From NCBI GenBank assembly GCA_003254925.1, contig QANZ01052092.1:32638-96637 (forward strand): DNA of 64,000 nt. The letters run 5' to 3'. The notes below the pieces were generated by a model. That model was not told where the DNA came from. It saw only the letters and a program-made list of their open reading frames with translations, and did no database searches. The translations under genes were made by a program, and so were the position numbers. The stretch is from Chamaecrista fasciculata. Lineage: Eukaryota; Streptophyta; Magnoliopsida; Fabales; Fabaceae. This document shows, piece by piece, positions 1-12,525 of the stretch. Positions within the stretch are counted from its first letter, which is position 1, and every line of letters starts with the position of its first letter.

Positions 1-649
1 CCCTACATTCTTGGCTCGCTGGGTGATGACATCAATTTTCTCTTGTCTAGATTTGAGTACGTAGATTTTAATGTTTGTTCTAATAATATTATCCTCGTTG
101 ATAGGTCCATAGTAGATAAACAGGTCGATATTTATCTCTTCCCTTAACTTTTCTGTTCTCTTGTAATTCGAAAAAAAGAAGAATGAGGTTGAAGTTGACT
201 CATTCACACGGGTGAGTCGTTTATTGCAGTTATCTAATCGAATTTTGCATCATTGATGATATTTATTGATTTTGTTTTTGGACCATTGCCAGAATATCTA
301 TTTATATGTTTCAGTGGACCATTGCCATATTTCAGAGACTAAAAATTGGAATTTTCCAAAAAAAAAATAAAAATTAAAGGGCAATATAGTGATTTAAGTA
401 TTTAACTAGTTTCAGTATCCAAGGGACACCTGTCCGAAATGCAGAGCGAGTTGCAATATTTTAATGACTACGCGCAAAGCCATAGCCTATAGCTCACACA
501 GTCACACAACAATAAATACGCCATTACCACCTGCATCTATCTACTTAACTTAACAGGGACCTCATCTAAACATACCATAGTTGGTTCATTTAAAGAAATC
601 GTATAGCCGTAGAAAAAAAGAAAAGAAAAGAAAACAGAGATCGAAGAAT
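1..649. other. 5' flank and leader of the tetraspanin gene
   Basis: No gene is recognised here. The stretch is AT-rich. The last 150 bases (about 490-649) are presumably core promoter and 5' leader of the tetraspanin gene, with an AT-rich AATAAATA-like motif near 510 as a possible TATA element. The first 130 bases are open in one frame but resemble nothing I know. Confidence 0.4.
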
Positions 650-3600
650 ATGAGAACTAGCAATCACTTGATCGGTCTGGTGAACTTCCTAACATTCCTT
701 CTTTCGATTCCGATCCTCGGCGGTGGAATATGGCTGAGCAGCCGTGCCAACAACACCGACTGCCTCAAGTTCCTACAGTGGCCGTTAATCGTCATCGGAG
801 TTTCCATTATGGTCGTCTCTCTGGCGGGTTTCGCCGGCGCGTGTTATCGCAACACCTTCCTCATGCGACTCTACCTTGTCGTCATGTTCTTCGTTATCGC
901 GGCTCTCATCGGCTTTATTGTATTCGCGTATGTGGTTACGGATAAGGGTTCGGGTCGGGTCGTCTTGAACCGGTCTTATTTGGAGTATAACTTGGGGGAT
1001 TATTCGGGTTGGTTGGAAGAGCGCGTGGCTAGTGAGACTTATTGGGACAAGATTAGCTCTTGTATTAGGGACTCTAAGGTTTGTGGCAAAATGGGTCGGG
1101 TCGTTGGTGGTGTACCCGAATCCGCTGAAATGTTCTACCTCAGAACTCTTTCTCCTATTCAGGTACGCTTTCACATGCTTTTGGTTTGGATCCTTCTCAA
1201 TCAATTTATTTTTTTGTTTGTTTCTTTATTTGAGTTTCGAAATTCTGAGATATTTCTGGGTATAAATTTTTTTTTAAAAAAAAAAAATACTGAGAGTGTA
1301 GTTGACTACTGTAGAGCTATTGTAGATAAGATAAGATCTCTGTATATGGGAAGGTCATGGCCTCATGGGGCATGTGGGGATGATGGGTTTTTGCAGTTTT
1401 GACTCCTCAATATCCGAAAATTATGGGCTTGTGAACCAATCAGATGTTAGACACGTTATTGGTGAAGAGTATGAATGAACCAAATTAAAATTATACTTCA
1501 AGTGAACTGAACTTATAAATATTTAAGGCAAAAACATTATTTTGGTCCCTAAAATTTGCATCAACTATCAATTTCATCCCATTTTTTTAGATCAATTTTG
1601 TTTTTCAATAAATTAACAATAGACTTTATCTTATTTTTCAATATGAATTAGAATTAGAATTTATTTTTTTATCAATTTTACATTATATGTTATTAGTCAC
1701 GTAGAATCTGTTCTTAATATTTGACTAAAATAAAAATAAAAGATAAAATCAACTAAAATATAAAAAATCGACAACAATATTGACAAAAAAAATAATAGGA
1801 ACACAATTAATAATTGGTGTAAAATTTAGGGACTGAAAGAGTAGTTTTGCCAATATATAAAAATTAAAACATATCCTTTCCTGTGGGCTGTAGCTGTAGT
1901 GGCTGTTTCCTTAACTTACGTTAAAAACTTAAAATGCCTTTAAGAAAACGTCATACGTACAGAGTAAGACACACAAATCAAGGTAACCCCAAAACATTTC
2001 ATAGCAGTATAGCACATACTTTTAGAGTTTAGATTTATGGTTACGACATTGACCTTGTTTGGTCTACCGGTGAATTTTCTGATTACAACAAGTTCAGGCC
2101 ACGGAGGCCAGTGTCCTGAACTTCTTCTAATCAGATATGTTGTATGGATAAGCTAGTAAAGATTGAAGAAAATAAAAATTTTATCGGATAAGCTAGGCTT
2201 TTTTTAGATATGTCAAAATGATACGATTCAATCATTTACCTTAAATATTCATACTCTTTTATCGTGGAATAATAAAATACGTTAAATCGATTTTTCGTTT
2301 TTATTTATTTGATCACAACTTTTTTCAATACTATTACATCATTTTCATATCCAAGTACTTTGCTTTCACTATTACTTTTTTTATTTTGGGCTGATTGCAA
2401 CTTTATTATTATTTATATTTTTTGTTTCAATTACTCTGTTTTCTGCATGGACAAACCGACCTTTAGTTGTCATTTTCTACATTTTTTTTTGGTTATAAAT
2501 TAGAATGTCTTCAACGATACATTTTGAACACGAAAGTATTGGGTAGCCCTCGTCATTCTCCTTCATTGCACAATTAGTCTCTTTTAGGTGGGATGTTATT
2601 TTCTCCTTTTGGTTTGCTAGTGTTACAAAAGACAGAATTGTTACATTAATAATTATGATAATATATTTTTGTATCATCAAACATCACCCCGATAACTTTT
2701 TGTTTTCCAATTAATTTCCCAATCAGTTTTGGACGTTTGGTTTAGTTGGTAGATGAGAATAATTGCAATTTGTCCTTAACCAAAATATGAAAATAGAGTA
2801 TCACGGGATTCACGACTCATTTCTTCTGATTCATCATAGCACCTTCTCACTTTCTTGTTCTACGTACGCATATATATAAATTCACAATTGCAATTTGGCC
2901 TGAACTTGCCTTTTATAGAGCAAGGACGAACAATAATTATTTTTCTAATTTTGGTACACAATTATATATATATGTATATATATATGTTTATTTCATCGAA
3001 ACCCAAGGGACTGATACGTTGGAACTTGGAACTCCAATGAACTATGTCCATTTTGTATTGTGAACCGAGACATAAAACAGAGAAAGAAATGCAAAAACTA
3101 TTCCTTTCCAGAACAAAAAATATTCAGAGTTGCATTCTCTAGAAAGCTTGGAACAGCTTACAATGCCTTGTAGTCTTGTACTTTAGTCACTAGTGTTAAT
3201 ATAGGAGAAAATTTATATTTTAGTCCTTCCATTTATTTCAAAATTATGATTTAGTCATTAAATATTATAAATACACTCTTAGATCTTTATTTTTGGGTAA
3301 ATTGCACTTTGGTACCCTGTGTTTTGACCCCCCATTCCACTTTGGTACTTGTGATTTAAAACGTGACACTTTGATTCCTTGAGGTTTCCATTGTTACCTT
3401 TTGGCATTCTGAACAATTTTTTCGTTAGTTTTGGATGAAATTTGACACATGACCTGCACGTGGGTTCACTAAAACTTAATTTTATTCAACATTTTGTTAC
3501 CACAATAAAGATCAAACGCATGTTTTTCGAAACCTAGTTCTAAATCCTCTCAAAACTTTCTTAGCATCTAACATCGAAATCATTCAAAACTTTCGAAAAG

Positions 3601-4673
3601 CATGTGTTTGATCTTTATTGATGATGAACTACGTTCTGGTCGGGGGGTCAATACCTGGTTCACACAGGGTGCTTAAGTTAGTAAGGGTTATGAGCTCGAT
3701 AACCTCAATTGACTGAGTAGAGAGCGTACCTCTTTCCAGTGTGAAGGGTTAACCTTTTATACTGGTTGCGGGTGATCTGGCGTGATCTTGCCATAAATGC
3801 CTAGGTGTTTGATTGTGATCCTGACTGATCTGATTGTGATCCTTGGCTCCCACGTAATTCCCTTTCCTGTGAAAGGTGCCTTGATGGATAAGGCGTTATC
3901 AAGGGAAAGGATCTCTGAGTGATTTGCCTTGATTGACAGCGGATCTTGATCGATCCTTAATTGGCTCCTGATTGATTCAAGGAATGTTTCCTTATTTGTT
4001 GGTGCGTGGGCGCCCACACCCTTCGTGATTGTGGCGTCCACATGTGATGGCGAGATATAGGGCGTTCATGCCTATGTGATCCATCTGGTGGGTTTGTAGC
4101 CTGCTGGATCAAGGGCATGCTTGCCATTTGGGCCTTCTAATTATTGGGCCTATTATCAATTGAGTAGTGAAAGAATGAGTTAGTTGTTAAAGTATTGTTC
4201 ATTGTTTGGTATTGTTTTTTTTCTCATTATTATTTCTTATTAAAATTGTGGGTTTTTTTTTTTTTTTTTTTTTNNNNNNNNNNNNNNNNNNTTTTTTTTT
4301 TTTTTCTTTTTGGGTGATATGATTGAAGTCTGGTTGCTGCAAGCCGCCAACAGAATGTGGGTACGTATATGTAAACGAGACAATGTGGAACCCAGGATCA
4401 GGATTGGTTGGGAGCAATGCAGATTGTACGAGGTGGAGCAATGACCAACAACAACTATGTTATTCATGTGACTCTTGTAAAGCTGGTGTGTTGGCTAGCC
4501 TCAAGAAGAGTTGGAGGAAAGTCTCTGTCATCAACATCGTTGTTATGATCATCCTTGTCATCTTTTACATTGTTGCTTATGCTGCTTTTAGGAACAACCG
4601 TAGGATTGATAACGATGAGCCTTCTGGTGAGGCCAGGATGACCAAGGCTCATCCTAGCAGGTTTCAATTTTAA
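650..4673 (+). CDS. TET3-like: Tetraspanin, TET3/TET4-like (two exons)
   Basis: Join 650..1162, 4329..4673; 285 aa. The start is the ATG at 650; the reading frame stays open upstream but without an ATG. The donor is GT at 1163, the acceptor AG at 4327-4328, and the intron is phase 0. Four membrane segments lie near residues 7-29, 44-66, 74-97 and 236-257. The large extracellular loop carries the plant signature GCCKPP (from residue 173) and several further cysteines (C181, C204, C215, C218, C221). The single intron just before SGCC is, as I recall, where plant tetraspanins have it. The length and the C-terminal tail (NDEPSGEARMTKAHPS) match the TET3/TET4 branch as I remember it. Plant tetraspanins organise plasma-membrane microdomains, and TET3 is associated with plasmodesmata; that role is inferred. 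The coding region looks intact. Confidence 0.93.
1527..1851. mobile_element. MULE-type MITE in tetraspanin intron
   Basis: The ends are inverted repeats starting GGCAAAA (left) and ending TTTTGCC (right). Both arms contain the inverted motifs 'ttggtccctaaaatttgca' and 'gtaaaatttagggactga'. The flanks AATATTTAA (1518-1526) and AATATATAA (1852-1860) match at 8 of 9 bases, fitting a 9-bp target duplication of Mutator type. There is no coding capacity. The element at 21691-22222 has the same termini. Confidence 0.7.
2079..2134. other. Short near-perfect hairpin in tetraspanin intron
   Basis: The 20-base arms (2079-2098 and 2115-2134) pair with two mismatches around a 16-base loop containing GGCCACGGAGGCC. 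It could be a tiny MITE core, a remnant, or a small-RNA precursor; the sequence does not decide. Confidence 0.45.
3295..3634. mobile_element. Truncated MITE, GGTACC family
   Basis: It starts GGGTAAATTGCACTTTGGTA, the terminal sequence of the elements at 31988-32186 and 37451-37841, but has no matching right end. Near the broken end is an inner palindrome ('aagatcaaacgcatg' against 'catgtgtttgatctt'). The next repeat begins at the break. Confidence 0.55.
3635..4165. repeat. Probable LTR-type repeat fragment in tetraspanin intron
   Basis: This block is GC-richer than its surroundings. It contains repeated GATTGTGATCC motifs and a 3' part with 'gggccttctaattattgggcc', which looks like LTR or retroelement leader sequence. 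The minus strand holds a 94-codon open frame (3757-4041) that matches no family I know. No terminal repeat or target duplication was found, so the class is a guess. Confidence 0.35.
4248..4315. other. Poly(T) tract with assembly gap
   Basis: A long T run is interrupted by 18 Ns (4274-4291). It lies just upstream of the tetraspanin intron acceptor and could act as its pyrimidine tract. The true length is unknown. Confidence 0.8.
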
Positions 4674-5218
4674 ATAATTCTAAATGTATTAGTTTATTAG
4701 CTAGGTTTTTGCTTTTCAAATGTTAAGGTTGAAATCATGAATGATTCTGTGTATCAAACAGTTTGTAAACCTTTTGAATTCATTTTGGGTTTTGGAAAAA
4801 ATGGCTGCTTGCTTTGCTTGCTTTTATATTCATTCATTGTATTAGTTGCACAGAAAACAGGACAAGACGTACGTTAGTGCCTAATTGTTTTGCAAACTCC
4901 TGGGGTCTTTAGGGTGAAAAGAAAAAGAAAAAAGAAGCTGATATTTTAAATTGAAAGTTCAGCCATTAACAGGTCTAAACTGGTTTATGAATGAGAAGCA
5001 AAAGCTCAATAGATTGATAGAGTCAGATAAAAATCAACTATCACAACAGGTTGTCTATTGCATTTTTTAGCTTAAAAAGCTCAATTGGTAAGTGGTGTTA
5101 TGTATATTTAAAAGCATCAAGTAACTTCACATATTAGACCGAGAATCAAAATCAGAACAGTGCTAACATTTAAAACGGTATATATGGATGATCGTAAATT
5201 TTTTAAACATGAAGTACC
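4674..5218. other. 3' region of tetraspanin gene and AT-rich spacer
   Basis: The presumed 3' UTR follows the stop codon. Beyond it is AT-rich sequence, including a weak tRNA-like stretch near 5082-5110 ('gctcaattggtaagtgg') that may be an old SINE remnant. No gene seen. Confidence 0.4.
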
Positions 5219-5946
5219 TGTTAGGAATTTTTTTTAAGGAAGAAATATGGAAGTTCTCATAAATCTTTTTTCTTTTGTCTCATAAACTTTGCTTGATTAA
5301 TTCAAATGAAAGGTGAGCCTATAAATAGGCTTACGATGCTAACCGAAAAGAGAAATTTGCTCANTTCACAAAAGATTCACTTCTTCTTTTCTCCCTTTTT
5401 ATGCAACGTTCACTTGCTCATCTTCTTCGAGCCAATTCTTTCGCCGAACTCTTGCAATTATTCAACACAAATCTCAAATCTTTAAAGTAATGGTGAGGAT
5501 TCGATCCTCCCACTAGCAAAATTATTTGTAGCAACATCATCTCAATATGTGAGAGATGTGCTACTCTACCTCACAAACTCTCAGGATCTAAAGCTCTAAT
5601 TCCACCGTTAGAATTTTTTAGAGGGGAAGAAGCTTGAAAGCTCTCAAATTTTTACTTTTGTTTTNTAAAAAAAGAAATATGGAAGTTCTCATAAATCTTT
5701 TTTCTTTTGTCTCATGAACTTTGCTTGATTAATTCAAATGAAAGGTGAGCCTATAAATAGGCTTACAATGCTAATCGAAAAGAGAAATTTACTCACAAAG
5801 TTAATAGCTACTTAACAAACTCAATAAAATAAATAATCTAAACAAATTAATCCTTAATACTTGGTCAAAGTGGCTCAACAGCTCTTGCTTCAAATTCTGA
5901 TTTTTTTTTCACTAACATATTAATAATACTAATTTATTCCTAATAG
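5219..5946 (-). mobile_element. Degraded TRIM-type LTR element, reverse strand
   Basis: This is clearly homologous, in reverse, to the TRIM at 45342-46400. On the + strand it runs as follows: 3' LTR remnant (5219-5363), a single N, internal part (5365-5605), decayed primer-binding site (GCTCTAATTCCA at about 5592-5603, against intact GCTCTGATACCA), then 5' LTR (5606 onward, broken by N at 5665, to about 5946). The LTR terminus TGTTAGGA is kept at 5219. Both sides of N5665 look like the start of the same LTR, so the join probably duplicates sequence. No open reading frame. Confidence 0.8.
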
Positions 5947-6697
5947 TGCCCTCCTATAGTTAATTTAGAGAGTGGCCAATGAAATCTGGACAATCTACAC
6001 GCTTTAACTAATATGGTGAATGAAAAGGAATATAAAAATGATCATGTGGTCTGTGTCTTAATTAACCTGAGAAGAGCATGTTTCTTTGACAATTTTTTTT
6101 TTCTTTTTGCGGTATATTGGGTTTCCTCTGCACATAATCATTTTCATTTCTAAATTATTGCGACTCAAATAGGAGGATACTCATTAACTACAGAGTGTTG
6201 ATGAATTCTTGGTAAGACCATTCCAGTATCTGACAATTTAGCCTAACAAGACTTCTATTCTATGCTGGCCCAAAAACTAAAAAGACTTCTATTCTATGTG
6301 GACACATGTATATTCTGTCTTTTTCTGGGCCAACTGCATGCTCATTTTTTTTTGATCTAGCAACTGCATGCTCATTAAAAAGAAATAAAATACACAACCA
6401 GAGAAGTCACTGCAAAAGCCCAAAACAAACAAAGACAGCGAAAGAAAAGAAGCAAAAACGAGCCCCAAAATAAGACCCACAACAAAATTAATGAATTAAG
6501 TCCAAGTACTTGTGGGGTATTTGACTTTGGTTCATTGTGTTATGTTTTGTCTATTTGTGTGGCATTGACCATTTTGGGCTCTTGAAACTTTCAAAGATAT
6601 ATATGCGATGGTTGAGAGCAAGGCAGTTTTTCAGCGTTGACCTTTCTACACTGGGCCTTTGAATCCGACAGCATTTAATAATTATATTTTATATATA
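5947..6697. other. Intergenic, no gene seen
   Basis: AT-rich sequence with a short duplicated phrase ('gacttctattctatg' at about 6250 and 6284; 'caactgcatgctcatt' at 6331 and 6361). No coding potential, RNA gene or clear transposon end was recognised. Confidence 0.4.
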
Positions 6698-7519
6698 GGC
6701 CAAAATCTCATTGTGGTCCTTAATATTTACTTTTAATTCTATTTTAGTCTAATATTTTTTCTATTCTATTTTGATCCTTAATGTTTCTCAAAGGTTTCAT
6801 TTTGATCCTTAATAAGTTTCACAATTGGTGTCTAACTACTAAATGTAGTCATATTTATCTCCATTCAAGTCTAAATATATACAACAAAATCATATGTACG
6901 AGTTAATTACTATTGGCAAGTTCTTCCTCTATGTAATTGGGGTTATCAATAAATGAGATCAAGTGGAAGGCTCAAAAGTTGGTTGATTATTCCATGAAGT
7001 TAGTCATATTTTTATTGTTTCGAATACGAATATGACAAAATCAAAACTACAAGTTACTTTTGATGAGTTCTTTATTGGCTAAGTTAGAGTCATCGACAGC
7101 AAACGAAGTCAAATACTACTCTAAAGGTGGGTTAATTTGGTCAAAATATCAATACTAACTTTAGAAGTACAATTTGACTTTGTTTATCGACGATCCCAAC
7201 TAAGCACAAAAAGAACTCATTAATAGTTATTTGTGACTCTAATTTTATCATGCTCAAACTTTATAAACGAAAGATATAACAAACTTTATTAAACAAGTAG
7301 CCCACCTTTAATTTGAGCCCCATTTTAGGCCCAATTTAACCTAACTCGTTAATTCATCGCCCCAACTGGCCAAAGAAATAATTCGTCAAGAGTAACTCTT
7401 AACTCCAATTTTGTTGCCCAATTTAACCTAACTCATTAAGAATCAAAATAGAATAGAAAAAATATTGGGGATCAAAACGAAACTTAGGATAAACATTAAA
7501 GGCCAAATGAGATTTTCAC
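6698..7519. mobile_element. MITE, MULE-like, about 820 bp
   Basis: The arms are inverted: the left begins GGCCAAAATCTCATT, and the right ends with the complement of GTGAAAATCTCATTTGGCC. Both arms share 'ttttttctattctattttga' inside. The flanks TTATATATA and about ACATATATA agree only partly (7 of 9), so the target duplication is uncertain in AT-rich sequence. There is no coding region. Confidence 0.6.
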
Positions 7520-8794
7520 GTACATATATATATGACATAGATCTTCATAAATTTCTGGGCATTTGTTTTAATAAAAGACATTAACTAATAAATGGAAAAA
7601 TTGATGCATGAAAAGGAATTTAGTTTGTTGAATAGTCACAGATTTTCCATCAAACAAATTAATTTGTTTAGATGGTCTTGTGGTGTCCTTAGCTTACCCT
7701 TATTGCAGCTCCGTTGACATTATTATTGAATGTCAATGAAGCTTGCTAAAATCGATCAATTAATTAATATATCAATCTAACAACAGCAGAAGAAATTTTT
7801 ATTGAAACTGAATATAGATATGTAACTGGAAAGACTAACTAGTTTGCAGTTTGTTTTGGTATTCTGACGAATTAATTAAAATATCAAACTCAGCGGTCTA
7901 AGTGCGGAACTGCCTACATTGCAAGAGGTCTTCACTGTTCATCTTTTACCTTCTTAACTAGGTTGTACCCTACATCTCCATTACAAGACGTCTTGAATTA
8001 ATTTGGATCCTTACATTTTTTTATCTTACAACCATGATATTATATTCTTTGGTTTTAAAAAAACATAACCTTTTAAGATTACAAAGCCACAATTCACAGA
8101 AACTTAACTTGAGTGAAACTGTTTCTATATATAATGAATTAATCCGCCAGGAGTCCAAGTAGATGCGAAAAGCCTAAAAAAATTGTTTAATACAAATATT
8201 TCATTGAATTTATTTATTAGTCCGTATAAAGTTTTATTTATTTTTTTTTTTTGGCCAGACCGTATAAAGTTTTATTAAATATATATATATATATATATAT
8301 ATTACACTAGCTAGAACCCAACTCGAAAATGACAAGTAGCAGCCATGATAGATGCATGGTATTAATTATCTTGAATTTTCTCTATACGATGTTCTTGGTT
8401 CTCAATCCTAATTATCATAGTTTTGCTTTTTTCAATATTGTGTGGTACACAAACCCAGTAAGGTCTGTGTCAAATTGTCAATACCCATTTAATTTTCAAC
8501 GATGGCTATGGAAAACAGTTCTAGTCAACTCGAGTGTTTTTTCCCATGGACCATATTGGTCTTCTTTACCATAACAAGCTCTCAGATAGCACTGTCTGTG
8601 AATCATGGTTTAAATTTTATATATACATAATTATGAAAGACTAAGCCAAGAATAATTATGGACTCGTGGAATTTGAATTTGTCAAGTGTCACCAAGTACC
8701 AAACCAACTTTCCATTGTTCAACGTTGCTCAAGAATAACAGGAGATCGAAGAGAATGAGCGATCGAGATGCACCGTAGGTCGTTATAATAATTA
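7520..8794. other. Intergenic, no gene seen
   Basis: AT-rich spacer with a (TA)n microsatellite at about 8279-8302. An 81-codon open frame at 8329-8574 shows no recognisable domain and is most likely chance. No RNA genes seen. Confidence 0.4.
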
Positions 8795-9844
8795 GGTTAA
8801 ATGTTTAGATTAGTCCTAAATGTTTAGAAATGTTCAAATTAATCCTAAATGTTGCCATTTAGTTTCAATTTGGTCCCAAACTATTCAATACAGGCATATC
8901 TCTTTCGTCTTAAGTTCAAATTAGACGAGTACTTTTTCAATCCAGTTAGGACTATTAGCAAAGGTCAAATTGTCAAACAAACAAAGTTAGTCATATTTCT
9001 CTTATTTTAAGTCTGAATACGAAGAATTTAGAACTGCATGTTAATCTTAATGAGTTCTTTTTCTCTCTAGTTGGGAATGTCGGGATAAATGAGATCAAAT
9101 CGAGTTCAGAAGTGAGTTTGAGACCAAATAGTAAAAATTTATGAAAAATTAGTCTCAACTCCACTTTTGGAGCCCAATTTGATCTCATTCGTTGACGTTC
9201 CCAACTAGGCAAAATTAAAGAAAAAAAAAACTCATAGTTCTAAATTCGTTGCATTCGGATTTGAAATAAGAGAGATATGACCAACTTTACTTGTTTGACT
9301 ATAAAACGAGCGGCTTACTTTCAGGACCCAATTTAATCTCATATGCTAACAACTCCAATTGAATTAAGAAAGTACTCCCTCCGTTCCTATATATCTGATG
9401 TTTAAGGTAAATACACACAAACCAAGGAAATGATTAGCTCACCTAGAATGAAGACAAAAATGAGGTAAAAAGACTAAACTATCCCTATTAAATTACTTGA
9501 AAAATGTTTATTCATTTATGACTCTACTATATTTAATAGGGATAGAATGATAAAAGAATAATTAATGCTCTCTTGAAGTTATAAAACATCAGATATTTTG
9601 AAATAAAAAAAGTAATCCAGAAAGCCAGATATTCAGGAACGGAGGGAGTACTTATCTAAAGTAACACATAGCTCTAGACTCGTTATATTCGAACTTGAAA
9701 TGAGAGATATATGACCACATTAGTAATTTGGGACCAAAATGAAAATAAATGACAACATGTATTACCAATTTGAACATCTTGTAACATTTAGGACCAAAAT
9801 GAACCTAAGAACATACATTTAGGACCAATTTGAGTGTTTGACCT
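8795..9844. mobile_element. MULE-type MITE with perfect 9-bp duplication
   Basis: It starts GGTTAAATG and ends TTTGACC. Inverted arms carry 'gtcctaaatg' on the left and 'catttaggacc' on the right. The perfect 9-bp direct repeat TAATAATTA lies at 8786-8794 and 9845-9853, diagnostic of Mutator-type insertion. A Stowaway (9375-9648) is nested inside, so the element was nearer 775 bp when it landed. The element at 12018-12516 is of the same family. No coding capacity. Confidence 0.82.
9375..9648. mobile_element. Stowaway MITE (Tc1/mariner type)
   Basis: The terminal inverted repeats are CTCCCTCCGTTCC and GGAACGGAGGGAG, flanked by TA on both sides (9373-9374 and 9649-9650). This is the classic plant Stowaway end and target. 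It is about 274 bp, non-coding, and nested in the MULE-type MITE, so it is younger than its host. Confidence 0.9.
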
Positions 9845-9853
9845 AATAATTAT

Positions 9854-12017
9854 GCACTTAATTAGAATTTATAATTAAGGAACACAAAGATATCTAAAGT
9901 TCACTAGTTTGTACGACCTTTTCAACATAATTTCTAATTCCTTGCACGCTCGGACAAGTTACAATGATATGCTTATGCCAAGTCCACACCACTTAATAAT
10001 CAAAGTTCCGTTTCGGGCTTCTAGTATCTTAGACAATTTGCTTCTTCGCTCTTGTATTCAAAATATATAACTAATTTTGTCAATAAATTAAAGTAACACT
10101 TTGCATAGCACGATCAATGTTTTGAAAAATAAATGATGTTGAACAAACCTTATTCTTGTTACTACCTACTATTACTTTCAAGACTTTAACTTTGTTCTTT
10201 TTCATAATTAAAATTACTCGGAAGAGTTGACTCAGATAATTGGTTTGTTCTTTTAACTAGGCTATAGCAAAGTATGGCTAACTATATTTTTCATAACTTC
10301 GAACTAATATTTTTATGGTTAATTACTTAATTTTGAATTAGTTTGTTTATCTGTTATAATTGGTATACAGCCTCTACAAATTTCACGTTTTTTTTTAGTA
10401 CATCCTTTGCTCTCCACCAAACGCTTTCTAATGAATTGGTTAGGACTTAAATAAGAATGATATATTTCACTCTAGCTGAGGTTATGTCATGATTGATTGT
10501 GTGACTCCTTTACAATTTGGGGGAAAATAAAGATTCTCTAAAAATACTTCACAAAACGAAAACTTAATAGAGAATTATAGAAAAATAATTGATGGGAAAA
10601 CTAAATAAAAGAAATAAGGAATACGCACCCACGAGTGAATCCTGGTGCTGAAATTTCTTAAACTTCTAAAGTTCACTCTACAATATATTAGTTATTGATT
10701 AGGTGATAATGTGATATATTCTTAGTTTTTTGTTTTTGTCATAATATATTCTTAGTTCACTGGCCCAACTAGTCGCACTCAACCATCATGGGTATTGTAT
10801 AGGGGTCTCTTGGGCCTACATGTTGAATATCACCCACAATTATATTAATTGTGTTATTGGTGAAACCTGCATTTATATATCCAGTAAACGAGTCTTTACT
10901 ATCTCTTATATTCTCTCAATGAGTCTTTACTATCTCTTGTATTCTTTCAATTATTCAATATGATATGAGAAGAACTCAAACGGATTTTCTCAAAACTAGA
11001 TAAGTAAAATTAAAAAGAAAAAAGTTTGTGTTTAGTGCTTAAGAAGAGAACTCAAGCAAATTTAAGAAAAATGAATTTCACGAGATCATTTTTCATTTTA
11101 TTTTCCAAATTTCATGATAACTTTATGCATTAAAACTTTAAAAGATCTTATATATCTGTCTTTTGGTGCCGTACTAAGTGCCAAAAGGGTTCCTATTTGA
11201 AAGTCTGATAGATTATTTTGCAACTTGTGTAGTGAAATAGCCATCAAATTACGCTCCCGAGTATTTGACAAAAATGTAATAAAGAGAATCGCATAGCGGA
11301 GCAAAAAGAGGCAAGATTTTAGCAATTTATGTAGTTTCAATTTGTATATGTATGTACCCATTTCAGGCTACATGCTTCATGTTGGATCCATATTGATCAA
11401 TCTGAACGTGTGTTTAAATGGGAAGAAAAAGTTTATAAGACTAATTGGTTATATATAGTGGGAGTAAACCGTAAAGTAGATTTGGCTAATGGTGTTCGTA
11501 GTTTCTTTTTCTTAAGGTCCACACGCTAAAGACTATGTGATATAGGGCTCAATTGCTATTTGCTAAAGGCTAATGTGGTGGATAGAAAAATATTACTACA
11601 ACATTACAAAAGCCCCAACTACTTCCACCGCAAAGTTGAATTTTGAATTTTTGTGGAAAACTTGTACACTCTCTAATCTCTATAGATAACCCACAACTCA
11701 AAATCAAACTTATTAACAAAATAATTATTCTAATATCATATATATTTCTACCCTATAGATAGCTAGGGGATTGAATAAAATAATAGAGTTGTATAACATA
11801 ATTATTCTTCAAGATATTTGAAAGGTCGAAATCGTTATATGGCAGCTTCCCTAATTTTAATTTCTCACTTCGTGTGTGTCCAACGAGCTCACCATTTTGT
11901 CTACCAACCTTGCCCCCACACCATCTTCCTCACACATTCTCACTTTCACATCTTCATCTTTTAATTTAATTGTTCAGATAAAAATTAAAAAACTTCCATT
12001 TTTTTATTATTAATTTA
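9854..12017. other. Intergenic, no gene seen
   Basis: AT-rich sequence. A 31-bp imperfect tandem duplication ('gagtctttactatctctt...') lies at about 10890-10951, in a stretch (10770-10960) that resembles a solo-LTR leader. No gene, tRNA or intact element end was recognised. Confidence 0.4.
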
Positions 12018-12516
12018 GGTTAAAGGTTCATTTTGGTCCTAAATGTATGCCGGAATGTTCATTTTAGTCCATTATATTTCAAAATGTTTAAATTGATCCT
12101 AAATGTTAGCAAAATGATTCATTTTGGTCCCAAACTATTGAATGTGACTCATTTTAAGTTCAAATGTGACGAGTTTAGAACTACGTATTGTTCTCAAAGA
12201 GTACTTTCTCTATCTAGTTGAGACTGTCAGCAAACGAGGTCTAACCGGTCCTAAAATTAGACCGCTCGTTTCATGCTCAAACCACTAAAGTTGATCATAT
12301 CTCTTCCGTTTTAAATTTGAATGCGACGAATTCAAAGCTATGAGTCATTTAAACTTGAAATGAGAGCCGAGAGAAGTATGATCAAATTTAATAATTCGGG
12401 ACCAAAATAAAAACATCTTACTAATATTTAGGACCAAAATAAAATATTTTGCTAACATTTAATATACCAAAATGAACATTAAAGCATATATTTAGGACGA
12501 AGATGACTCTTTGACC
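12018..12516. mobile_element. MULE-type MITE, same family as 8795-9844
   Basis: It starts GGTTAAAGGTTCATTTTGGT and ends TTTGACC, with inverted 'ttggtcctaaatg' and 'atatttaggac' motifs. The flanks ATTAATTTA (12009-12017) and ATTAATATA (12517-12525) match at 8 of 9, fitting a 9-bp target duplication. No coding region. Confidence 0.75.
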
Positions 12517-12525
12517 ATTAATATA

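Noticed and set aside
1163..1402. Continuation of the tetraspanin open frame to 1402
   Set aside because: It is read-through into the intron: GT at 1163 follows the conserved SPIQ, and the expected GCCK loop resumes at 4329.
3757..4041. 94-codon minus-strand open frame in the tetraspanin intron
   Set aside because: No recognised domain; it lies in an LTR-like repeat and is probably chance.
8329..8574. 81-codon open frame in the spacer
   Set aside because: No domain, no promoter or splice context, composition like the surrounding spacer.
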